Positions 21,261 to 23,478 of a stretch of 23,478 nt of DNA are shown here, one piece after another (within the stretch, counting starts at the first letter, position 1; the number at the start of each line of letters is the position of its first letter). Origin of the DNA: Patescibacteria group bacterium (GTDB lineage Bacteria > Patescibacteriota > UBA1384); assembly GCA_017992655.1 (NCBI GenBank), contig JAGOOF010000002.1:1-23478 (forward strand). The letters run 5' to 3'. The translations under genes and the position numbers were made by a program. The notes beneath the pieces are model-generated. The model was not told the DNA's origin and made no database searches. It saw nothing but the letters and a program-made list of their open reading frames with translations.

Positions 21261-21674
21261 TTATTCCAGGGGAGTAGTTTTTTCTTCTTCCATAGCCTGA
21301 AAATCGTCTGCTGGCGTGGAAACAGGTGCCGGTGTTGAGCTGGGCTCTGGCGCAGAATTAACCTCCGTAGTTTCTTCTCTTGCGGGGCGGTTTCTGTTAA
21401 AGTCGCCACGGCCACCTTCAGGCTCGATGATTTTTAAGTTTACGCGAGCATTATTTTTTGCCCCTAAAACGCGAAGGAGGGTACGAATTGATTTGGCGGT
21501 ATTACCGTCTTTTCCGATCACTTTCCCCATATCGGTAGGATCTACCGTTAATTCTAATAAAACTCCCATTTCGTCTATCTTTCTTTCTACTTTTACCTTA
21601 TCTGGTACGTCCACAATCTCCTTAACAATGTACTCTACGAATTCTTTGTCGTGTTCTTCTGGCGTTGGGCTCAT
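21261..21674 (-). CDS. khpA: KH-domain RNA-binding protein KhpA with extended tail
   Basis: A 137-residue protein. Residues ~10-85 form one KH domain with the GxxG loop GKDG (54-57) in PTDMGKVIGKDGNTAKSIRTLLRVLG. KhpA binds RNA, often as a partner of KhpB/Jag, and affects cell-shape and translation-related transcripts in Gram-positive bacteria. Typical KhpA is ~75-80 residues; here a ~50-residue Pro/Thr/Glu-rich, probably disordered tail (88-137) is added. The ATG overlaps the rpsP stop in ATGA, a standard coupled arrangement and the usual gene order. An alternative frame of 65 codons at 21218-21415 is a shadow. Confidence 0.88.
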   Translation of the reverse strand: MSPTPEEHDKEFVEYIVKEIVDVPDKVKVERKIDEMGVLLELTVDPTDMGKVIGKDGNTAKSIRTLLRVLGAKNNARVNLKIIEPEGGRGDFNRNRPAREETTEVNSAPEPSSTPAPVSTPADDFQAMEEEKTTPLE

Positions 21675-22108
21675 TTGGCCTCCTCTTGGTTATTTTCTGA
21701 TTGATTATTAGCGTTACTTACTTTTTGGGCTGGCTCTTCCACGTGTTCTTCGGTCTCATCGGCCACCGTTTCTTTTTCACTTGCGTTCTCTATCTGTGCA
21801 GGTTTTTTGTCTTTTTCCTGCTTCTCCGCTTTTTTCGCTTTTTTTGGTGCATCTTGTTTGTACACAATCAGCTTGTGCTTAACTCCCGCTTTAATTAAAA
21901 GCTTTGCCATAGTGTTACTTGGTTGGGCACCATTATTGAGCCAGCTCAATATGGCTTTCTCATCGATTTTTAGCTCTTTTGTTGTTGGATTATACCAGCC
22001 AAGTTTAGCAGTAAAGCTACCTTTGGCGGAATTAGTATGAGGAGTTACGACGACTTGATAGTGTGGTTCATTCTTTCGTCCCACCCGTCTCAATCTTATT
22101 CTTTGCAT
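21671..22108 (-). CDS. rpsP: Ribosomal protein bS16 with Lys/Glu-rich extension
   Basis: A 145-residue protein. Residues 1-~80 match bS16 throughout: RIRLRRVGRKNEPHYQVVVTPHTNSAKG, LGWYNPTTKELKIDEKAILSWLNNGAQPSNTMAKLL. Common bS16 is 80-90 residues. The remaining ~60 residues are a charged low-complexity tail rich in Lys, Glu, Ala and Asn, probably disordered on the ribosome surface; comparable tails occur on some bS16 proteins. It is followed by khpA with a 4-base overlap and preceded by fmt after a 22-base gap. Confidence 0.95.
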   Translation of the reverse strand: MQRIRLRRVGRKNEPHYQVVVTPHTNSAKGSFTAKLGWYNPTTKELKIDEKAILSWLNNGAQPSNTMAKLLIKAGVKHKLIVYKQDAPKKAKKAEKQEKDKKPAQIENASEKETVADETEEHVEEPAQKVSNANNQSENNQEEAK

Positions 22109-22130
22109 TTAACCTTTCCTTGCATAACTT

Positions 22131-23024
22131 TTATTGCGCTTGGTCAAATATAACATTTTTTGGTATAGCTGTCAATATTGCTTTATGGCCGTTAACAAAC
22201 TCGCGTGCCGTCATTATTTTTTTGCCAGCGGGTTGGATTTTTTCAATAATGAGCATATTTTCTTTAACATGCGCTTTTATAATTTTGTAAGAGTGTTGTT
22301 TAACTAAGAAAAAAACACCTGGCCACTTGATGTATGCCCGTACTTTGGCCATTATTGCTTGTGGCGACTGCGCAATGTCAACCAGGCCGTCTTTCTTTGT
22401 GATTATATGGGTATATGTCGCTTTTTCCTCTGCTTGTGGAATAGCTTCTTTTTCGCCAGCCAAAAAGGGAGGTAGGTGTTTTTTGAGCTCTAACAAAGAA
22501 AGTTTGCTTAGTTTTTCTTGCAGGGTGAGAGCGTCGTCATTTTCGCGAATGATTATTTCTTTTTGCGCAACAATGGGGCCTGCGTCCATTTGGGTAGTAA
22601 GAACTATAATGCTTGTGCCAGTAACCTTTTCTTCGTCTAAAATAGCGGACTCAATAGGCGAAGGACCGCGGTATTTAGGCAAAAGCGAAGGGTGAATATT
22701 AATGAAACGTTGCGGTAAGAGTGACAGGGTGGTCTCTGGCACCATTAAACCAAGCGCTGCTATTACAATGCAATCTGGCTTCTCTTTTTCGATTGCCACG
22801 TTTACTGGTTCCCATGTTTGCTTCCTATCTAAAACGATTGTTTTTATGTTGTAGTGGCTCGCAACACCCAAGATCGGGTTAGCCTGTGGCATTAAACCAC
22901 GTCCTGCCGGTTTTGCTGGCTTAGTTACGACACGAGTAACATTAAATTTTTCGTCTTTTATGAGGCCTTCAAGAATAGGCTGTGCAAAAATGTCGGCACC
23001 GGCAAAAAAGATTTTCATACTCAT
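22131..23024 (-). CDS. fmt: Methionyl-tRNA formyltransferase
   Basis: A 297-residue enzyme that formylates initiator Met-tRNA using 10-formyl-tetrahydrofolate. The catalytic residues are Asn109 and His111 in INIHPSLLPKYRGPSPI and Asp147 in TQMDAGP. The N-terminal MKIFFAGADIFAQPILEGLI and VVTKPAKPAGRG give the Rossmann-like domain and the substrate loop, and a shortened OB-type C-terminal domain follows (~205-297). The start overlaps the def stop by four bases (ATGA); Met3 is an alternative. Pairing with def is the classical formylation-deformylation cassette, and its folate cofactor links it to the central folate genes. Confidence 0.95.
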   Translation of the reverse strand: MSMKIFFAGADIFAQPILEGLIKDEKFNVTRVVTKPAKPAGRGLMPQANPILGVASHYNIKTIVLDRKQTWEPVNVAIEKEKPDCIVIAALGLMVPETTLSLLPQRFINIHPSLLPKYRGPSPIESAILDEEKVTGTSIIVLTTQMDAGPIVAQKEIIIRENDDALTLQEKLSKLSLLELKKHLPPFLAGEKEAIPQAEEKATYTHIITKKDGLVDIAQSPQAIMAKVRAYIKWPGVFFLVKQHSYKIIKAHVKENMLIIEKIQPAGKKIMTAREFVNGHKAILTAIPKNVIFDQAQ

Positions 23025-23478
23025 TCTTGGGTTGCTTCGCTTTCTTTCGTTTCAATAGCACGATCGGTTATCAAAATGCCGTCAAGATGGTCGATTTCGT
23101 GTTGCAGTGCGCGCGCAAAAAGGCCGGAAGCTTTTACTTTTCTTCTTTTTCCGTCTGTATCCCAATACAAAACCTTTACTTTTTCGTACCTTGGAACTTG
23201 TAGGTTTATCTCTGGCAAAGAGAGACAGCCTTCTTCTGCAACAATAGTTTTGTTATTATGGCTAATTATTTTTGGGTTTACCAAGACTGTTAATGGAATA
23301 GGGGGAATGTCGCTTTGCTCGCTGCTTGGGGCGAACTCTACTACAGCTACTCTTTGGCTAAAGCCAACTTGCGGTGCTGCTAAGCCAACGCCGTCTTTAA
23401 CACGCATGGTGGGTATCATTTTTTGTACTAGTTCTTGAAGACCGTTGCCAAAATCCTTCACCGCTTGTGTCTTCTGGG
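23021..23478 (-). CDS. def: Peptide deformylase (5' end off the right edge)
   Basis: A metalloenzyme that removes the formyl group from nascent protein N-termini. The three motifs are present: GVGLAAPQVG, EEGCLSLPE (metal-binding Cys) and QHEIDHLDG (two metal-binding His and the catalytic Glu). The frame stays open to the window edge; upstream of the GTG at 23461 it reads QKTQA, which with VKDFGNGLQEL continues the usual deformylase N-terminus. That GTG is therefore an internal valine and the true start lies outside the window. 152 codons plus two bases are visible, lacking perhaps 10-20 residues. The stop overlaps the fmt start by four bases. Confidence 0.94.
   Translation of the reverse strand, partial: QKTQAVKDFGNGLQELVQKMIPTMRVKDGVGLAAPQVGFSQRVAVVEFAPSSEQSDIPPIPLTVLVNPKIISHNNKTIVAEEGCLSLPEINLQVPRYEKVKVLYWDTDGKRRKVKASGLFARALQHEIDHLDGILITDRAIETKESEATQE

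Noticed and set aside
21218..21415. A 65-codon minus-strand ORF rich in Lys and Arg between trmD and khpA
   Set aside because: It is mostly a second frame of the khpA tail and runs into the terminator hairpin.
23459..23461. GTG at 23461 as the deformylase start
   Set aside because: The frame continues upstream with QKTQA, matching the normal deformylase N-terminus, so this is an internal valine and the gene is cut by the window edge.

Overview
The window reads as a compact bacterial chromosome segment, most likely from the Candidate Phyla Radiation (Patescibacteria). That placement is inferred from gene content and protein architecture: a threonyl-tRNA synthetase without its TGS domain, shortened TrmD and MiaB, a small winged-helix/Cas2-like regulator, a pyruvoyl-dependent arginine decarboxylase, and convergent genes whose ends overlap. 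No rRNA, tRNA, CRISPR array or insertion sequence was recognised.

Left end (1-5300), a regulatory and envelope region. A PaaX-like regulator, cut by the left edge, is divergent from a pyruvoyl-dependent arginine decarboxylase. The decarboxylase has a full-consensus promoter framed by a 13-bp inverted repeat. A GC-richer GNAT-like gene with an intrinsic terminator follows. Next come a multi-TM sensor histidine kinase, a membrane-anchored protein on the opposite strand, and a single-domain response regulator with a proline-rich tail. About 440 bp of non-coding DNA (5296-5737) holds two copies of a composite palindromic repeat.

Centre (5738-15166), thymidylate and folate metabolism. smpB (minus) is divergent from a tightly packed set: P-loop nucleotide-kinase-like gene, dCMP deaminase, dUTPase and folC. 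A second set, glyA-thyA-dfrA-tmk-thrS, follows. Together these encode the route from dCMP/dUTP to dTDP, with regeneration and polyglutamylation of the folate cofactor. Between the sets lies a minus-strand N-formylglutamate-amidohydrolase-like gene; its promoter and the glyA promoter have -35 boxes that overlap face to face.

Right end (15152-23478), all minus strand, mainly translation and surface genes. In transcription order: def (cut by the right edge), fmt, rpsP, khpA, a hairpin, trmD, an 885-residue membrane-anchored surface protein with repeated cysteine modules, an RDD membrane protein, a small putative zinc-binding protein, rplY (L25/CTC) and miaB. rimM and rplS, the usual companions of rpsP and trmD, are absent from this interval. 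The most unfamiliar items are the 885-residue protein, the composite repeats, and the promoter architectures at the arginine decarboxylase and at glyA.
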